Positions 42,528-52,265 of a DNA stretch of 54,493 nt are shown here, in pieces. Under the pieces are notes generated by a model. The model was not told the DNA's origin, did no database searches, and worked only from the letters and a program-made list of their open reading frames with translations. Positions within the stretch are counted from its first letter, which is position 1. The number at the start of each line of letters is the position of its first letter. Made by a program: the position numbers and the translations under genes. Origin of the DNA: Gammaproteobacteria bacterium (GTDB lineage: Bacteria; Pseudomonadota; Gammaproteobacteria; Chromatiales; Chromatiaceae); contig JAABSM010000019.1 of the NCBI GenBank assembly GCA_011390365.1, forward strand, positions 1 to 54,493, given 5' to 3'.

Positions 42528-45500
42528 CTGGCGGATTCAGGTTCATCTTTCTCTGTCTCCCTTGCCAGCGAGGTCACCCCGAAATCATGCAGCACGCTGT
42601 AGAAGGCAGGCACCACGAACAACACCAATAAGGTACTGGCGAGCAGGCCGAAGATAATGCTGGTGGCCAGTGGAATCAGGATCTGGGCCTGCATGCTCTT
42701 CTCCAGCAACAGCGGCGTGAGCCCGGCGATGGTGGTGATGGAGGTCAGCAGGATGGCGCGAAAGCGGTCGCGACTGGCCTGTTTCGCCGCCTCCAGTTGC
42801 GCCATCCCCTTGCCGACCCGGTACTTGAGAAAGGTCACCAGCAGGATCGAGTCGTTGACCACGATCCCCGCCAGCGAGGTGAAGCCGATGATGCCCGGCA
42901 TGGAGAGGGGCAGCCCCATCAGCAGATGCCCCCAGATCACCCCCATCAGCGCGAAGGGGATGATGATCATCACCACCACCGGCTCGATGTAGCTGCGGAA
43001 CTGGAAGCTCAGCAGGATGAAGATGCCGATCAGGCCGATGGCGAAGGCCCGCGCCATGGACTGGCCGGTCTTCGCCGACTCCCGCGCCTGGCCTTCAATG
43101 CCTACCCGGACGTCAGGAAAACGCTTTTTCAGATCCGGCAGAAAGTTCTCACGGGTATGGTTGACGATCTCGCGGGCGTTGGCGACGCGGGTATCCAGAT
43201 CACCCTGCACGGTAACGGTACGCAGGCCATTGATGCGCTGGATGCGGGAGAAGCCCCGCTGGTAATCGATGTTCACCACCGCGCTCAAGGGGATCTGATG
43301 GCCCTGGGCCGTGGTGATGCGGAACTCCTCCAGGTCCGTCAGGCTGGCGCGATCCGCCTCGTTCATGCGCACATCGACCTCGTAGGTCTCGGGCCCCACC
43401 TGGATCTCGGCGATCTTGGAACCGTAGAAGGCGGTGCGTAACTGGCTGGCGATGGCGGAGGCGTCGACCCCCAGCGCCAGCGCGCCGTCGCGCAGACTGA
43501 GCTGCAACTCCGGTTTGCCGGGGCGCAGGTTGTCTGATAGATCCTGCACCCCGGGATAGCGGGAGAACCACTCCTGGAGCGCCAGCGAGGCCTGTTTGAG
43601 CTGCTCCAGGTCCCGGCCCGAAAGGCGCATCTCCAGCGCGATGCCGCCGGGGCCGATCACCGGCTCCTTGAAGTTGAGCATCACCGCGTCGGGGATCTCG
43701 CCGCTCTCCTCCCGCCAGCGCTGAATGATGTCGTCGATGCGCCCGTTGCGCGCCTCGGCGGTGATCAGGTCGGCGCTGACGGTGGCCAGATGGGGGCCGC
43801 TCTCGTTGGCGTCGGCGTTGGTGTTGTAGCGGACCTGGATGTTTTGTACTAACGGACGTTCGCCGATTTGCAGCGGCGTGAACTCCGCATCCACCCGTTT
43901 CAGGGCCTCGCTTAACTGGTGTACTACCTCCTCCGTGCGCCACAAGGGGGTGCCCTGGGGCAGCAGCAGGCGCGCCTCGATGGTGTCCCCCTCTAGGTCG
44001 GGAAAGATCTGAAATTTGAGCTTGCCGCCGGCGACCATGCCGATACTCAATAGAAACAGCCCCACCACGCCGCCCAGGAAGAGGTAGCGGTTGTGGATCG
44101 CCCAATCCACCGCCGGGCCGACGATACGGTCGCGAAAGGCCATCAAGCCGCCGTCGAACCATTCGCGAAAGGCGGTCGCGCGCAGCCTTATCCACTCCCG
44201 AATCGGACCGCGATCGGTTTTGCGGTGACTCAGGGAGTGGGCGAGATGATGGGGCAGGATCAGAAACGCCTCGATCAGGCTGACCAGCAGCACCAGCACC
44301 AGCACCATGGGTATGAATTGCAGCACCTTGCCCATGTGCCCCGACAGGAAGGCGAGGGGGCCGAACACCGAGATGCTGGTGAGAAACGACGACAGCACCC
44401 CAGGCGCGACCTGACGGGTCCCCTCGATCGCCGCGCGGAAGGGGGCCAGGCCGTCGCGCACCTTGGTGGCGATGTTTTCGGCGATGACGATGGCGTCGTC
44501 CATCAGCAGGCCGATGGAGATCAGCAGCGCCACCATGGTGATCATGTTGATGGTCAGTCCCAGCAGACTCATGAACCACAGCGCGCCAAGAAATGACACC
44601 GGCAGGCCGAAGGCGACCCAGAAGGCGAAGCGCCCCTGAAAGAAGAGCCACATCACCAGAAATACCAATAGCAGCCCCTGCACGCCGTTCTTCACCAGCA
44701 GATTGAGGCGGTCCTCGACGATCGAGGAGCGATCCTGGGTGACCGTGAACGCCACCCCGGGCGGGGCGGTCTGGCGCGCCTGTTCGAGAAATTTCTCCAC
44801 CGCCGCGCGTACCACCAAGGTATCCTGCTGCTTGGTCTTGAGCACCTGCAAGATCGCCGCGCGGCGGTCGTTGAACAGGGTGCGGTCTTCGTCCAGGGCG
44901 AAGCGGTCGCTGACCTTGGCGATATCCCCCAGGCGGATCTCGCCGCCGGCGTCGCCGCCGATGATCACCAGATCATTCAGCTCCTCCACCGTTCGGCGCA
45001 GGTCGGTGAAGCGGATCAGATAGTCCCGTTCGTCGGTCTCCAAGGCGCCCGCCGGCAGGTCGATCCCCTGGCGGGCGATGGCCTGGGCGAAGTCGCTGAT
45101 GGAGAGGGCGTGGGCGCGCATCGCCTCCTCCGAGATCTCGATACGCAACTGGTGGGCCGAGAAGCCCTCCACCTCAACCAGCGAGATGGTAGGGTCGAGG
45201 TTCATGCGGTCCTTCAACTGTTCGGCATAGGCCTTGAGATCCGGCGTGGTCATGGGGCCGGTGACGGCGATGGCCACCACCCGGTCGGTGCGATTCAGCT
45301 CCTTGACGGTGGGGATCTCCACCTCCTCCGGGAAGTTGCTGATCCCCTCCACCTCGCTCTTGATGTCGTCCATGAAGCGGGGGAAGTCGCCACCCTCGGA
45401 CATCTCGATGCGCACCGTGCCTACCCCTTCGCGTGCCTCGCAGGTGATCTCTGCCACGTCGTTGATGCCGTCGATCGCCTCCTCGACCCGCTGACAGATC

Positions 45501-45679
45501 CCTTCCTCCACATCTTCGGTGGCCGCGCCCGGGTAGATCACCTGCACCTGGGCGTAGTCGGAATCGAAGCGGGGAAAGGTCTCCCGTTGCAGGTTGGGCA
45601 GCGCCGAGAGGCCGAGCACGCACAGAAACAGCAGCAGCAGATTGGCGGCGGTGGGGTGACGGGTGAAGAAGGCGATCAT
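42518..45679 (-). CDS. RND efflux permease (HAE1-like)
   Basis: 1053 residues, the normal length. MIAFFTRHPTAANLLLLFLC (first membrane segment), porter domains with VEEGICQRVEEAI, TM4 proton-relay motif SIGLLMDDAIVIAENI, second repeat with FTSLAGIVVNDSILLV and C-terminal FVVPAFYSVLH. The C-terminus is short and polar, in contrast with the pump at 32967. Works with the adaptor encoded 3 bases upstream; no outer-membrane factor in the window. Substrate unpredictable from sequence. Confidence 0.95.
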   Translation of the reverse strand: MIAFFTRHPTAANLLLLFLCVLGLSALPNLQRETFPRFDSDYAQVQVIYPGAATEDVEEGICQRVEEAIDGINDVAEITCEAREGVGTVRIEMSEGGDFPRFMDDIKSEVEGISNFPEEVEIPTVKELNRTDRVVAIAVTGPMTTPDLKAYAEQLKDRMNLDPTISLVEVEGFSAHQLRIEISEEAMRAHALSISDFAQAIARQGIDLPAGALETDERDYLIRFTDLRRTVEELNDLVIIGGDAGGEIRLGDIAKVSDRFALDEDRTLFNDRRAAILQVLKTKQQDTLVVRAAVEKFLEQARQTAPPGVAFTVTQDRSSIVEDRLNLLVKNGVQGLLLVFLVMWLFFQGRFAFWVAFGLPVSFLGALWFMSLLGLTINMITMVALLISIGLLMDDAIVIAENIATKVRDGLAPFRAAIEGTRQVAPGVLSSFLTSISVFGPLAFLSGHMGKVLQFIPMVLVLVLLVSLIEAFLILPHHLAHSLSHRKTDRGPIREWIRLRATAFREWFDGGLMAFRDRIVGPAVDWAIHNRYLFLGGVVGLFLLSIGMVAGGKLKFQIFPDLEGDTIEARLLLPQGTPLWRTEEVVHQLSEALKRVDAEFTPLQIGERPLVQNIQVRYNTNADANESGPHLATVSADLITAEARNGRIDDIIQRWREESGEIPDAVMLNFKEPVIGPGGIALEMRLSGRDLEQLKQASLALQEWFSRYPGVQDLSDNLRPGKPELQLSLRDGALALGVDASAIASQLRTAFYGSKIAEIQVGPETYEVDVRMNEADRASLTDLEEFRITTAQGHQIPLSAVVNIDYQRGFSRIQRINGLRTVTVQGDLDTRVANAREIVNHTRENFLPDLKKRFPDVRVGIEGQARESAKTGQSMARAFAIGLIGIFILLSFQFRSYIEPVVVMIIIPFALMGVIWGHLLMGLPLSMPGIIGFTSLAGIVVNDSILLVTFLKYRVGKGMAQLEAAKQASRDRFRAILLTSITTIAGLTPLLLEKSMQAQILIPLATSIIFGLLASTLLVLFVVPAFYSVLHDFGVTSLARETEKDEPESASQS

Positions 45680-45682
45680 GGC

Positions 45683-47056
45683 TCAGGACTCCGCGGCACT
45701 GACGACGTCGGCCGCTTCGAGCAGGCGTTGTCTCGCCGCATCGTCCGGGCTGGGTTTGAGCAGCATTCCGTCGATGGCCGGGACCAGATCCGAGATCACC
45801 ACCCGCTCCCCCGCCGCAAGGCCGGAAGCGATCACCGCGAAGGCGGGCTGGCGCAGGGCGACCTCCACCTCGCGGATCTCCAGGCGGTCTTCCCCATTGA
45901 CCAGATAGAGGCGCCCCTGGCGCAGGGCGTGACGGGGCACGATCAGGTTGTCATGGCGGCGTTTTCCGGTCAGCTCCACCTCCACGAACAGCCCCTTGAG
46001 CAGCGGCGGTCGAACGCCGGGGTTGACGTTTTCGTAGGGGCGGTCCACCTCGACGATGACGCCGATGGTGCGGGTCTTGGGGTCGAGGGTGTCGCTGACC
46101 CGGGCGAAGCGGGCCGGCCAGCTCGCGCTGATGCCATCCTCCTTGAAGAAGAGGGTAGCGCCCAGCCCCAGCCGCTCGGCGATGCCGCCATGGGTGGCGG
46201 AGACGATATCGATATCGTCGTTGCCGCGAATCAGGCCGGCGAAGCGATCGATGGGGAATTGCACCTCCACCTCCGCCTTGGCCAGGTCGTCGGCGATGGC
46301 CAGCACCTCCCCCTCCCGCACATAGCGGTCCAGCTCGACGCCGGCCTCGGCGATGCGCCCGGTGAAGGGCATGGTGACGCGGGTGTGTTCCAGGTCGCGA
46401 TGGGCGCTATCCAGGGTCGCCTGGTGGCGCGCCAGCTGCGCCTCCAGCAGGGTGCGCTGGCTGGGGATCAGGTTGAGGGTGTTCTTCTGGGTCAGCAGCT
46501 TCTGGCGCTGGCCGAGCAGCGCCCGCTCCTCGCCTTCGACGTCCGAGGCGCTGACCCCGCCGCGCCCCACCAGATCCCGCTTGCGCTCCAGCTCCTTGGC
46601 GATCAGCGTCAGCGACTGCTGCTCCACCGCCAGCGAGGCGCGGGCGTTGCGCTCCTTGACGTCCAGCTCCTCCAGCTGCGCCCGGGTGGCGGCGATATCC
46701 GCTTCGGTACGGGCGATGGTGAGACGATAATCGGTGGGGTCGATGCGCAGGATCTCGCTGCCCTGCTCGATGATCGCCCCCTTTTGCAGATGCGGATGCT
46801 TCTCCACGATCTTGCCCTTGACCTGGGCCACCGCCTCCCATACCCGCACCGGACGCACGCTGCCATGGCCGGAGATGTGGGGCGCGAGATCCACCGCCGG
46901 CACCGCGAGGGTACGCACTTGCACTGCCTGTTCCCGCAACTCTTGTTGCTGGGGCGGGGCCTTGTGCTGCTTGAGGTAGAAGATCGCCCCCGCACCGGCG
47001 AGAACGAGGATGAGAAAGGGCCACCTGCGTGGTCGGGACATGGGGGATACCTGCAT
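45683..47056 (-). CDS. RND efflux periplasmic adaptor
   Basis: 457 residues (ATG 47056; the second Met at 47041 would give 452). N-terminal anchor or uncleaved signal (PFLILVLAGAGAIFYL), lipoyl half-motifs (SVRPVRVWEAVAQVKGKIVE and VTMPFTGRIAEAGVELDRYV), a long coiled-coil hairpin between them (about 115-225, with repeated E/R/L heptads), and a beta-barrel domain. Directly upstream of its pump gene on the minus strand, with a 3-base gap. Confidence 0.93.
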   Translation of the reverse strand: MQVSPMSRPRRWPFLILVLAGAGAIFYLKQHKAPPQQQELREQAVQVRTLAVPAVDLAPHISGHGSVRPVRVWEAVAQVKGKIVEKHPHLQKGAIIEQGSEILRIDPTDYRLTIARTEADIAATRAQLEELDVKERNARASLAVEQQSLTLIAKELERKRDLVGRGGVSASDVEGEERALLGQRQKLLTQKNTLNLIPSQRTLLEAQLARHQATLDSAHRDLEHTRVTMPFTGRIAEAGVELDRYVREGEVLAIADDLAKAEVEVQFPIDRFAGLIRGNDDIDIVSATHGGIAERLGLGATLFFKEDGISASWPARFARVSDTLDPKTRTIGVIVEVDRPYENVNPGVRPPLLKGLFVEVELTGKRRHDNLIVPRHALRQGRLYLVNGEDRLEIREVEVALRQPAFAVIASGLAAGERVVISDLVPAIDGMLLKPSPDDAARQRLLEAADVVSAAES

Positions 47057-47358
47057 GTGTCGGTTGATCGGTCAGAATCCCGGGTCTGGAATGCTGGGTC
47101 AGACCCCGGCCCGAGTTTGGGGTTCAGTGGGGGGAAGTTTAGCCGATTGGCGGTCGGAGCGGATATGAGATTAAGCAAAGATGGGTAAAGATATGTCAGC
47201 AAGAAGCGGCCACGCCCGCGCGCCGCTTTCTGAGTGGCGGCAAAAACATTATTGCTGTGGATGTCTCGATTCGCGACGCCCCTGCATCGATCGAGCGCGG
47301 CTACTGCTGGGGCTTCGGTCGCCTTGCCGGGCAAGCGTGGCCGCGGTTGGCGTTCAGG
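47057..47358. other. Intergenic region between the RND adaptor gene and argH
   Basis: About 300 bases. A short stem AAGCGGC / GCCGCTT (47204-47210, 47222-47228) could help end argH transcription. Otherwise no feature is visible. The adaptor promoter should lie in the left part on the minus strand. Confidence 0.45.
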
Positions 47359-48738
47359 TCAAACCGCCCTGCGCCGAGCCCGCTCAATCGCCACGCGCAC
47401 CTGCCTGGGGGCGGTGCCGCCGATATGATCGCGGGCGGCGATGGAGCCTTCCAGGGTGAGCACCTCGAAGACGTCGTCTTCGATCTGGCCCGAGAAGCCG
47501 CGCAGCTCTTCCAACGAGAGATCGGCCAGGTCGCACCCCTTCCGCACGCCCAGCGCAACCGCCTTGCCCACCACCTCGTGGGCGTCGCGAAAGGGGATGC
47601 CCTTGCGCACCAGATAGTCGGCCAGGTCGGTGGCGGTGGCGAAGCCCTTCATGGCGGCGGCGCGCATGTTCTCCGTGCGACAGCGGATGCCGGGGATCAT
47701 GTCGGCGAAGACCTTGAGGGAGCCCTTGAGGTTGTCGACGGTGTCGAAGAGGGGCTCCTTGTCCTCCTGGTTGTCCTTGTTGTAGGCCAACGGCTGGCCC
47801 TTCATCAAGGTCAGGAGTCCGACCAGATGGCCGAAGATGCGCCCGCTCTTGCCGCGAATCAGCTCCGGCACGTCCGGGTTCTTCTTCTGGGGCATGATCG
47901 AGGAGCCGGTGCAGAAGCGGTCGGAAAGCTCGACGAATCCGAACTGGGCCGAGGACCAGATGATCAGCTCTTCAGAAAAACGTGACAGGTGCATCATGAG
48001 GATTGACGCCGCCGCGCTAAACTCAATGGCGAAGTCGCGATCGCTGACGCCGTCGAGGGAGTTCTCGCAGGGGCCGCTGAAGCCGAGCAGGCGCGCCGTC
48101 TGTTGTCGATCGATGGGGTAGGTGGTGCCGGCCAGCGCCGCCGAGCCCAGGGGCATGATGTTGACCCGCTTGTTGCAGTCGGCGAGGCGCTCCCGGTCCC
48201 GTTGCAGCATCTCGAACCAGGCCAGCATGTGGTGGCCGAAGGTGATCGGCTGGGCGGTCTGGAGGTGGGTGAAGCCGGGCAGGATGGTCTCCGCCTCCCG
48301 TTCGGCGAGGTCGATGAGGGCCGTTTGCAGGCGCAGCAATTCGCCGCGAATCGTCTCGATCTCGTCGCGCAGCCACAGGCGGATATCGGTGGCGACCTGA
48401 TCGTTGCGGGAGCGGCCGGTGTGCAGCTTCTTGCCGGCGTCGCCAATCGCCGCGGTGAGGGCGGACTCCACGTTCATGTGGACATCCTCCAGGCTCACCG
48501 ACCACTCGAACTGGTCGTTGTCGATGCGTTCACGGATCGCCTCCAGCCCCTGGATGATGCGCTCCCGCTCCTCCGCGGTGAGGATGCCGCGGTCGGCGAG
48601 CATGGTGGCATGGGCGATGGAGCCCTGGATGTCGTAGCGATACAGGCGGCGGTCGAAATCGACGGAGGCGGTAAACGCCTCGACGAAGGCGTCGGTGGGT
48701 TCGTTGAAGCGTCCGGCCCAGGGTTTTTTGTCGCTCAT
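47359..48738 (-). CDS. argH: Argininosuccinate lyase
   Basis: 459 residues. Splits argininosuccinate to arginine and fumarate, the last arginine step. Aspartase/fumarase superfamily signature [12 protein letters not shown] at about 279-290, with catalytic Ser in its flexible loop; also WGGRF-like [30 protein letters not shown]-like region and AQPITFGHH. Full length. Divergent from algZ-algR, the same arrangement as in Pseudomonas aeruginosa. Confidence 0.97.
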   Translation of the reverse strand: MSDKKPWAGRFNEPTDAFVEAFTASVDFDRRLYRYDIQGSIAHATMLADRGILTAEERERIIQGLEAIRERIDNDQFEWSVSLEDVHMNVESALTAAIGDAGKKLHTGRSRNDQVATDIRLWLRDEIETIRGELLRLQTALIDLAEREAETILPGFTHLQTAQPITFGHHMLAWFEMLQRDRERLADCNKRVNIMPLGSAALAGTTYPIDRQQTARLLGFSGPCENSLDGVSDRDFAIEFSAAASILMMHLSRFSEELIIWSSAQFGFVELSDRFCTGSSIMPQKKNPDVPELIRGKSGRIFGHLVGLLTLMKGQPLAYNKDNQEDKEPLFDTVDNLKGSLKVFADMIPGIRCRTENMRAAAMKGFATATDLADYLVRKGIPFRDAHEVVGKAVALGVRKGCDLADLSLEELRGFSGQIEDDVFEVLTLEGSIAARDHIGGTAPRQVRVAIERARRRAV

Positions 48739-49079
48739 CGGCTTTGTCGGCTATGCTGGAAAAAGAGAGCGGATTCTATCGCGAATGGATACTTACGTCA
48801 TCTTTCCAACCGCCGGGAAGCGTGTCGACATGAGCAAGGCGATTTCCGAGAGAGTAGGTATCATGGTCGTATTGAAAAACATGGTGAATCTGGCTGATAA
48901 AAGGGAGGATTGATGGAATTCCCCGAGTATTACGCAAAATCACAAAAACCACTCCCCCTCCCCCTGGGAGGGGGCTGGGGGGAGGGTGTTCGGCATTGGC
49001 AGGGGAATTCAAATCATCCCGCCAACTCCAGCACCCCCTCCCTGCCCCTCCCCCGGCGGGGGAGGGGACCCTTCGGTCG
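48739..49079. other. argH-algZ divergent intergenic region
   Basis: 341 bases. Contains two C-rich/G-rich palindromes, at about 48950-48988 (CCCCTCCCCCTGGGAGGGGG) and 49030-49068 (CCCCTCCCCCGGCGGGGGAGGGG). The second supplies the GGAGGGG used as ribosome site by algZ. A small open frame at 48832-48913 looks random. Confidence 0.6.
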
Positions 49080-50174
49080 ATGCGGGAAGTAAACCCTCAG
49101 CCGCCGGGGGTGCCTAGAGCGGCCCGGTATGGTCTTTTCTGGAAATCGCCCAAGTCGGCGCGGAAGGGACGACAGGGCTTCCTCCCCGATTTCTGCGGTC
49201 TGCCGATGGTGCTCAGCGTCATCGTCACCGCCCAGTTGATGGCGGTGGTCTTCGCCCTCTATGTGGCGGAGTCACCCCAGGGGGTGATGAACGAGCTGGG
49301 CTTCAACTCCCTCTTCATCCTCTGGCTGGGGCTGGCATCGGCGCTGGTGCTGTGCCTGTTTCGTCCGCTGTGGCGCAGGCTTTCGCCCTTGCCGGCGGGG
49401 GTGCTGGCGTGGCTGGCATTGCTGGGGGTGGCGCTGCTGGTCTGTCATGTCGCCGCGTTGAAACTCGCGCCCCTGTTTCCCCAGCTCGACCAGTCCTGGT
49501 TTTACGTCAGAACCCTGGGTATCGTCGCAATTGTCGGCGCGCTGATGCTGCGCTACCTGCACATGCACCACCGCTGGCGGCAACAGGTCGAGGCGGAGGC
49601 GGAGGCCCGCTTGCAGGCGATGCAGGCGCGCATCCGCCCACACTTTCTCTTCAACAGCATGAATACCCTGGCGGAGTTGACCCGCACCGATGCGGAGAAG
49701 GCGGAGCGGGTGGTGGAGGATCTCGCCGATCTCTATCGCGTCGCCCTGAGTGACGGCGGCAAGGCCTACACCCTCGGCGACGAGCTGGATCTGGCCGAGG
49801 GCTACCTGCGCATCGAAAAGCTGCGTCTGGGCGAACGGCTGCGGGTCGAATGGGCGCTGGAGGAGGTCCCCCGCGAGCTCGCCATGCCCGGGCTGGTGTT
49901 GCAGCCGTTGCTGGAAAACGCCGTCTACCACGGCGTCGAACCATCGACCGAGGGCGGCTGGATCGGCGTCGCGGTGCGCGAGGAGCGGGGCGGGATTGTG
50001 GTGACCCTGCGCAATACCCTGCCGCGGACCGGCGCCAAGCGCCGCCAGGGTAATCGCATGGCGCTGGAGAACACCCGCGAACGACTGCTCGCCTTCTTCG
50101 GCGGGCGCGCCTCCCTTGACGCCGGCGAACGGGATGGCCACTATTGGGTCGAACTGAGAATCCCAAAAAAATGA
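49080..50174 (+). CDS. algZ: LytS/AlgZ-type sensor histidine kinase
   Basis: 364 residues from ATG 49080. Four membrane segments (about 43-150) with no sensor loop of note, a cytoplasmic linker, and the His_kinase domain with RPHFLFNSMNTLAEL (His near 187) and degenerate ATPase motif PLLENAVYHGVEP. It ends with LENTRERLLAFFGGRASL. Partner of the LytTR regulator encoded with a 4-base overlap. In Pseudomonas AlgZ (FimS) and AlgR control alginate and type IV pili, and sit next to argH as here. Symbol based on that synteny and domain match. Confidence 0.88.
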   Translation: MREVNPQPPGVPRAARYGLFWKSPKSARKGRQGFLPDFCGLPMVLSVIVTAQLMAVVFALYVAESPQGVMNELGFNSLFILWLGLASALVLCLFRPLWRRLSPLPAGVLAWLALLGVALLVCHVAALKLAPLFPQLDQSWFYVRTLGIVAIVGALMLRYLHMHHRWRQQVEAEAEARLQAMQARIRPHFLFNSMNTLAELTRTDAEKAERVVEDLADLYRVALSDGGKAYTLGDELDLAEGYLRIEKLRLGERLRVEWALEEVPRELAMPGLVLQPLLENAVYHGVEPSTEGGWIGVAVREERGGIVVTLRNTLPRTGAKRRQGNRMALENTRERLLAFFGGRASLDAGERDGHYWVELRIPKK

Positions 50175-50896
50175 AGATATTGATCGTTGACGACGAAGCC
50201 CCCGCCCGCGGCCGCCTGCGCCGTCTGCTCGACGAGATCGGCGACCACCAGGTCGTCGGCGAGGCCTCCAATGGCCGCGAGGCGGTGGTGCGCGCCCGCG
50301 AACTCAGCGTCGATCTGCTGCTGATGGATATCCGCATGCCCGGCATGGACGGGCTCGACGCCGCCGCCGAGCTGGCCCGCTTCGAGACACCGCCGGCGGT
50401 GATCTTCACCACTGCCTACGACACCCACGCCATCGAGGCCTTCGAGCGCAACGCGGTGGACTACCTGCTCAAGCCGGTGCGGCGTGAAAGGCTCGCCCGC
50501 GCCCTCAACAAGGCGGCGGCCCTGACCCGCCCCCAGATGGCGGCGGTGGAGCGGCTGCGCGAGGCCTCCGGCGAATTCGTCGAGATCGCCATTCGTGGCG
50601 GCATCAAGCGCATCCCGCTGGAGGGCATCGCCTTCTTCCGCGCCGATCAGAAATACGTGTTGGTCCGCCATGACGACGGCGAAGACCTCTCCGATGAGTC
50701 CCTGAAGGCGCTCGAAGAGCGTTTCGGCGACTGGCTGCTGCGCATCCACCGCAACACCCTGATCGCGGTCAATCGCCTGGAGGCGCTGGAGAAGGGCAGG
50801 GGCGGCGAGAACTACGCCCGGCTGCGCGGCCTGGATGACCGGCTGGAGGTGAGTCGCCGCCACGCCGCCGAGGTGCGCAGGAGATTGAAGGGTTGA
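50171..50896 (+). CDS. algR: LytTR-family response regulator, AlgR-like
   Basis: 241 residues from ATG 50171 (overlaps the kinase stop, ATGA). Receiver domain 1-118 with acidic pair Asp7/Asp8, phosphoacceptor Asp53 in LLMDIRMPG, and Lys near 104 in YLLKPVRRERL. LytTR DNA-binding domain about 140-240 (ISIRGGIKRIPLE-like, FFRADQKYVLVR, RIHRNTLIAVNRL). In Pseudomonas algR is followed by hemC; here a repeat and a fructosamine-kinase-like gene follow instead. Confidence 0.88.
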   Translation: MKILIVDDEAPARGRLRRLLDEIGDHQVVGEASNGREAVVRARELSVDLLLMDIRMPGMDGLDAAAELARFETPPAVIFTTAYDTHAIEAFERNAVDYLLKPVRRERLARALNKAAALTRPQMAAVERLREASGEFVEIAIRGGIKRIPLEGIAFFRADQKYVLVRHDDGEDLSDESLKALEERFGDWLLRIHRNTLIAVNRLEALEKGRGGENYARLRGLDDRLEVSRRHAAEVRRRLKG

Positions 50897-50900
50897 GCGA

Positions 50901-50995
50901 TTTTCAGGATAAAACCTACCACAGAGAATACAGAGAGCACAGAGGAACTGTCACTCTGCATTCTCTGTGTTCTTTGAGGTGTATTTTTTGTTGGA
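50901..50995. repeat. CCACAGAG-type intergenic repeat, short copy
   Basis: Second copy of the unit at 12911-13075, lacking the ~80-base middle section. Its ends, CCACAGAGAATACAGAG and TTCTCTGTG, are inverted complements. Located right after algR. Confidence 0.8.
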
Positions 50996-51017
50996 ATAGC
51001 ATTAATCGAATTAGGGG

Positions 51018-51046
51018 TACCAGTTCCTTCAAGGACTGGCACTTCT
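51018..51046. repeat. Hairpin repeat of the GGACTGGCA family
   Basis: TACCAGTTCCTTCAAGGACTGGCAC: stem CCAGT(T)CCTT / AAGGACTGG. Related to 15240-15290 and 19997-20031. 31 bases before the fructosamine-kinase-like gene. Confidence 0.6.
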
Positions 51047-51076
51047 GTGCATTGGAATGATTGCCTGGAGGACTGA

Positions 51077-51955
51077 ATGATCGATTGGCAACAGGTCGCG
51101 AACGCCATTGGCAAGGCCACGGGGGAATCTTTTTCCCCCAACACCCCCCGCAGTATCGGCGGCGGCTGCATCAACCAAGCGGTGCGCCTCTCCGACGGCC
51201 GGCGGGAATTCTTCGTCAAGATCAACGACGCCAGGCTCGCCGCCATGTTCGAGGCGGAGCTCCTCGGTCTCAAGGCCCTCGCCGATGCCGAAGCGATTCG
51301 GGTGCCGCGTCCCATTTGCCAGGGCGTCTCCGGTGACAGCGCCTGGCTCGCGCTGGAACACATCGACATGGGCGGGGGCGGCAACGCCGCCGAGGCCGGG
51401 GCGCGACTTGCCGCCCTGCACCAGGTCACCGAGACCCGCTTTGGCTGGATCATGGACAACACCATCGGCTCCACCCACCAGCCCAACGGCTGGCTCGACG
51501 ACTGGGTCGAGTTCTGGCGAAGCCGGCGGCTCGGCTATCAGTTGGAACTGGCCGCGCGTAACGGCCATGGCGGGCGTTTGCGGCAAAAGGGCGAACAACT
51601 GCTGGAGCGGTTCCCGGCGCTGATCGACCACAACCCCCGACCCTCTCTGCTGCACGGCGACCTGTGGGGCGGCAACCTCGCCTACGCCCGCAACGGCGAC
51701 CCGGTCATCTTCGACCCGGCGGTCTACTACGGCGACGGCGAGGCGGATCTGGCCATGACCGAGCTCTTCGGCGGCTTCGGTCCCGCCTTCTACGACGCCT
51801 ACCAGCAACAGCGACCCATCGACCCCGGCTACGCCACCCGCAAGACCCTCTACAACCTCTACCACATCCTCAACCACCTCAACATCTTCGGCGGCGGCTA
51901 CGCCGGCCAGGCCCTGAACATGACCGAGCGACTGCTGGCGGAACTGGGCCATTAA
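51077..51955 (+). CDS. Fructosamine kinase family protein
   Basis: 292 residues. Kinase-like fold: GRRESF-type loop replaced by SIGGGCINQAVRLSDG, FVKIND (ATP-binding Lys), AWLALEHIDMG hinge, catalytic HGDLWGGNLAY and metal-binding DPAVYYGDGEADLAMTELFGGF. Family members (FN3K, E. coli YniA) phosphorylate ketosamines or related sugar adducts and deglycate proteins. No neighbouring sugar genes. Length normal. Confidence 0.92.
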   Translation: MIDWQQVANAIGKATGESFSPNTPRSIGGGCINQAVRLSDGRREFFVKINDARLAAMFEAELLGLKALADAEAIRVPRPICQGVSGDSAWLALEHIDMGGGGNAAEAGARLAALHQVTETRFGWIMDNTIGSTHQPNGWLDDWVEFWRSRRLGYQLELAARNGHGGRLRQKGEQLLERFPALIDHNPRPSLLHGDLWGGNLAYARNGDPVIFDPAVYYGDGEADLAMTELFGGFGPAFYDAYQQQRPIDPGYATRKTLYNLYHILNHLNIFGGGYAGQALNMTERLLAELGH

Positions 51956-52265
51956 GCGCGGAGCGCGCGGCTTGACGCGCGAATGCCCGAGGAGTTGTTT
52001 GTTGTGGTGAGTGGTGAGTGGTGAGTGGTGAGTGGTGAGTGGTGAGTTGTGAGTGGTGAGTGATTGCGCGCCACATTCGTTTATGTCACCCCCTTGAGCC
52101 CAATTCCCGCAATTCTCAAGGGACGGGAATTTCCCGCTCCCCCTTTAAATTCGACGTCGATTCGTGTTTAATACGGGGCTTCGCGGCGCTTGCCCAGGGT
52201 CCTTGGGCCCCAGGCCCGTCGGCATGAAAATCAACGCCATCGGCGAAACACTTCAAGAAGAATTT
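51956..52265. other. Intergenic region upstream of lysC
   Basis: 310 bases with the GTGGTGA array and a GC-rich hairpin region at 52190-52225 (CCCAGGGTCCTTGGG). I do not see a lysine riboswitch. Confidence 0.5.
52004..52063 (+). repeat. Heptanucleotide tandem repeat GTGGTGA, about 8.5 units
   Basis: Units start at 52004, 52011, 52018, 52025, 52032, 52039, 52046 (one variant, GTTGTGA), 52053 and a partial at 52060. Non-coding; lies 200 bases before lysC. Likely length-variable by slippage. Confidence 0.95.

Noticed and set aside
45110-47188. 692-residue open frame antisense to the second RND pump and adaptor
   Set aside because: Spans two genuine genes on the other strand; no recognisable domain.
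48832-48913. Small open frame between argH and algZ
   Set aside because: 27 codons, no family resemblance, lies next to low-complexity palindromes.
51956-52265. Lysine riboswitch upstream of lysC
   Set aside because: No recognisable conserved core or five-way junction; the spacer is taken up by the heptamer array and a GC-rich hairpin.
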